A stretch of 8,066 nucleotides of DNA from Phycisphaerae bacterium. GTDB lineage: Bacteria > Planctomycetota > Phycisphaerae > UBA1845 > Fen-1342. The position numbers and the translations under genes are program-made. Location: NCBI GenBank assembly GCA_026984555.1, contig JALSRY010000658.1, positions 1 to 8,066 on the forward strand, in the 5' to 3' direction. The notes beneath the pieces were generated by a model, which searched no databases, had not been told where the DNA came from, and saw only the letters and a list, made by a program, of their open reading frames with translations. Position 1 is the first letter of the stretch. Each line of letters starts with the position of its first letter. Positions 6,310-8,066 of this stretch are shown here, one piece after another.

Positions 6310-7650
6310 CGCCGACCCGTCGCCACAACGCAACGCCGGCGCCAAGCGGCGCAGGTCGCGCAGGGCATGTTCAGGAATGATGACGCGAAACACGGCCCAG
6401 CGGTCTTCGTAACGCCGCTCGAGAATCTCGGCGGTGCGTTCCAGGAAGCTCAACGCCCGACCGTTGCGGGCCGGCAGCGTCAACTCGACATCGCGGCGCT
6501 GACCGGCCAGCCGCTGTTCGACCGCCACGCGGAGATCATCGAGCCCGGTTCCCGTCCGCGCGGAGATCAGCAGCGCGCCGGGGTGATTCCGGCGCAGAAT
6601 GGTCACGATGGCCTCGTCGCGGATCGCGTCGGCCTTGTTGAGTAGCAGCAGCGTCGGCTTGTGTTCCGCCTCGAGTCCGCGGAGCACGTCGCGAACCGCT
6701 TCGATCTGCTCGAGCGCGTCGGGGCTCGCCGCATCCACCACGTGCAACAGCAGGTCGGCGTGCAACGCTTCCTGGAGCGTCGCGTGAAACGATGCCACCA
6801 GGTGATGCGGAAGGTTGCGGATGAACCCGACCGTGTCCGACAACAGCACGCTCCGCCCGCCCCCCAGTTCCCACTTGCGCGTCAGCGTGTCCAGCGTCAT
6901 GAACAAGCGGTCTTCGGTGCGCACCCCCGCGCCGGTCAGGGCGTTCATCAGCGTGCTCTTGCCGGCGTTGGTGTAGCCGACCAGCGAAACGGTGAACTGC
7001 CCCCGGCGGGCCTGGACCTCCCGCAACCGCCGGCGGTCGATCGCCGCCAGCTTGCGCCGCAACCGCGCGACCCGCTTGGCGACGATCCGCCGGTCGATCT
7101 CGATCTGCCGTTCGCCGGGGCCGCGGGTGCCGATGCCGCCGACGCTGCCGGCGCCCCCTGCGCCACCGGCGCCGGCGATGCGTTCGAGGTGCGTCCACAT
7201 GCCGCGCAACCGCGGCGCGGTGTACTCGAGCTGGGCCAGCTCGACCTGGAGTCGGGCCTCGCTGGTGCGCGCACGCGACGCGAAAATGTCCAGGATCAGC
7301 TCGCTGCGGTCGAGCACCTTGCGCTCGGTCGCCTTTTCGATCTCGCGAATCTGGGAAGGCGAAAGGTCGTTGTCGAAAATGATCAGATCCGCCGCGTGCG
7401 CGTCGGCCCGCTGTCGGAGCTCCTCGAGCTTGCCCTTGCCCACGCACGTGGCGGCGTCGTAGCTGCGCCGTCGCTGGATCGCCCGATCCACCACGATCGC
7501 GTTGGCCGATCGGGCCAGTTCCGCGAGCTCCGCCAGTGGATCCCCCGCGAGCGGCCGCCCGTCGGTGATCACGCCGACCAGTACCGCACGCTCCCGTTCT
7601 ACGGCCAGATCGGTGCGTGACGTTCGGTCCGCAAACGTGCTCTTGGCCAT
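6307..7650 (-). CDS. hflX: Ribosome-associated GTPase HflX
   Basis: This 447-aa cytoplasmic GTPase binds the large ribosomal subunit and splits stalled or idle 70S ribosomes in characterised species. ATG 7650 follows AGGAG (7660-7656) by 5 nt. Residues 1 to ~155 are the HflX N-terminal domain, with GKGK (71-74), the IFDNDLSPSQIREIE segment (91-105) and the VLDRSELILDIFA-RA-T-EA-LQVELAQL helix. A Gly/Ala-rich loop (159-174) precedes GTRGPGE (174-180). The coiled segment to ~216 leads into the G domain: G1 GYTNAGKST (225-233), G2 Thr252 in FMTLD, G3 DTVGF (272-276), G4 NKAD (338-341) and G5 SAR (363-365). The C-terminal domain finishes near the end. All nucleotide-binding motifs are intact, so it should be functional. 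An unrecognised gene lies upstream on the same strand, 203 bp away, so cotranscription is uncertain. Confidence 0.96.
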   Translation of the reverse strand: MAKSTFADRTSRTDLAVERERAVLVGVITDGRPLAGDPLAELAELARSANAIVVDRAIQRRRSYDAATCVGKGKLEELRQRADAHAADLIIFDNDLSPSQIREIEKATERKVLDRSELILDIFASRARTSEARLQVELAQLEYTAPRLRGMWTHLERIAGAGGAGGAGSVGGIGTRGPGERQIEIDRRIVAKRVARLRRKLAAIDRRRLREVQARRGQFTVSLVGYTNAGKSTLMNALTGAGVRTEDRLFMTLDTLTRKWELGGGRSVLLSDTVGFIRNLPHHLVASFHATLQEALHADLLLHVVDAASPDALEQIEAVRDVLRGLEAEHKPTLLLLNKADAIRDEAIVTILRRNHPGALLISARTGTGLDDLRVAVEQRLAGQRRDVELTLPARNGRALSFLERTAEILERRYEDRWAVFRVIIPEHALRDLRRLAPALRCGDGSA

Positions 7651-7853
7651 CGACGCTCCTGTCCTTACCTCACCGGTCGGAACGACGCCTTGCCACGCGC
7701 GTCGTCTTCCGGCCTCATGCCCCCCTGGCCAGCCCCGCCGAACAACATCCCCGCCGCCGGCGTACCGACCCGCCGTGCGGGCTTCGCCCGGCAGAAAGTA
7801 TATCCGCCCCGGCCGGCGTGGCGGTCGCCTCTCCCAACGGAGCGCCGGGGTTC
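7651..7853 (-). promoter_or_regulatory. Intergenic region upstream of hflX with a -10-like box and hairpin
   Basis: Reading the minus strand, TATACT (7802-7797) could be a -10 box for hflX, although no recognisable -35 lies 16-18 bp upstream. A hairpin with a CGGGC/GCCCG stem and 3-nt loop (7790-7778) starts almost at the predicted transcription start. It could instead help end transcription of the upstream gene, but it lacks a T tract. No gene is supported in this 203-bp stretch. Confidence 0.3.
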
Positions 7854-8066
7854 TCAGCGGTCATCGTCGGGTTCCGAGGCCGTGGGCCATGGCAGGCCGC
7901 CGTAGGCGACTTTGGGCCGGTGCCCGCGCAGGTGCCCGCCGGCCCGGCGCGGCAGGCGCTCGGGTCGCGTGCCAACCGGGAATACCACGCCCATCGGCAC
8001 GAACGACCCCGGCGCCGGCCGCAACTGGTCGAGCCAATAGGCCGAGTCGTCCCGCTCGAAGATCAA
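7854..8066 (-). CDS. C-terminal fragment of an unrecognised protein, 5' end outside window
   Basis: The last 70 codons of a minus-strand frame enter from the right edge (beginning with TTG, read here as an internal Leu) and stop at TGA 7856-7854. The visible part contains FERDDSAYWLDQLRPAPG, then a segment rich in Pro, Gly and Arg (RPERLPRRAGGHLRGHRPKV), and ends in an acidic EPDDDR tail. There is no signal or membrane segment in this piece and I do not recognise the family. Codon use is G/C-rich at third positions like the neighbours, and the frame is preferred over the overlapping one at 7715-7975 because of its more protein-like composition. It is co-directional with hflX. Confidence 0.5.
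   Translation of the reverse strand: MIFERDDSAYWLDQLRPAPGSFVPMGVVFPVGTRPERLPRRAGGHLRGHRPKVAYGGLPWPTASEPDDDR

Noticed and set aside
4299..6368. 689-codon frame antisense to the toroid/DUF4159 gene
   Set aside because: It has no recognisable domain, is rich in Val/Gly/Arg, and mirrors a sense gene with a signal peptide and repeated domains.
6661..7620. 319-codon plus-strand frame across hflX
   Set aside because: It is antisense to an HflX gene with all G motifs intact.
7715..7975. 86-codon minus-strand frame overlapping the right-edge gene
   Set aside because: Low-complexity composition and overlap with the better frame ending at 7854; no ribosome-binding site seen.

Overview
The window is very G+C-rich, with strong G/C bias at third codon positions. 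It looks like a chromosomal segment from a Planctomycetota bacterium, probably near the Phycisphaerae. Supporting signs are a C-terminal dockerin of the 'DLDGDGDVDLADL' type on a secreted protein, a secreted protein with a terpene-cyclase-like toroid plus DUF4159 domains, and a FlgI-like envelope lipoprotein. The phylum call is inferred from domain content; there is no rRNA or other phylogenetic marker here.

Layout: (1) 1-993, minus: a FlgI (flagellar P-ring) homologue with a lipoprotein signal, running off the left edge. (2) 994-1407: divergent intergenic region with a plausible sigma70-type promoter and a stem-loop-rich leader for the next gene. (3) 1408-2790, plus: a secreted C45-type (acyl-CoA:6-APA acyltransferase-like, Ntn-hydrolase) protein ending in a dockerin. 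(4) 2886-3902, minus: type I-beta DAHP synthase with an N-terminal regulatory domain; a conserved metal-ligand His appears to be Gln. (5) 3903-4034: divergent promoter region. (6) 4035-6278, plus: an exported protein with an alpha/alpha-toroid region followed by two tandem DUF4159 units. (7) 6307-7650, minus: the ribosome-associated GTPase HflX. (8) 7854-8066, minus: the C-terminal end of an unrecognised gene.

The genes do not form one operon. Orientation alternates (minus, plus, minus, plus, minus, minus), giving two divergent promoter regions and two tight convergent junctions. Two genes are housekeeping (DAHP synthase for aromatic biosynthesis; HflX for ribosome rescue or recycling). Three encode exported or envelope proteins of lineage-specific type. 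No mobile element, CRISPR array, tRNA or rRNA is visible. The points most worth a second look are the His-to-Gln change in DAHP synthase, the C45-dockerin fusion with its structured leader, the FlgI-like lipoprotein, and the in-register DUF4159 duplication.
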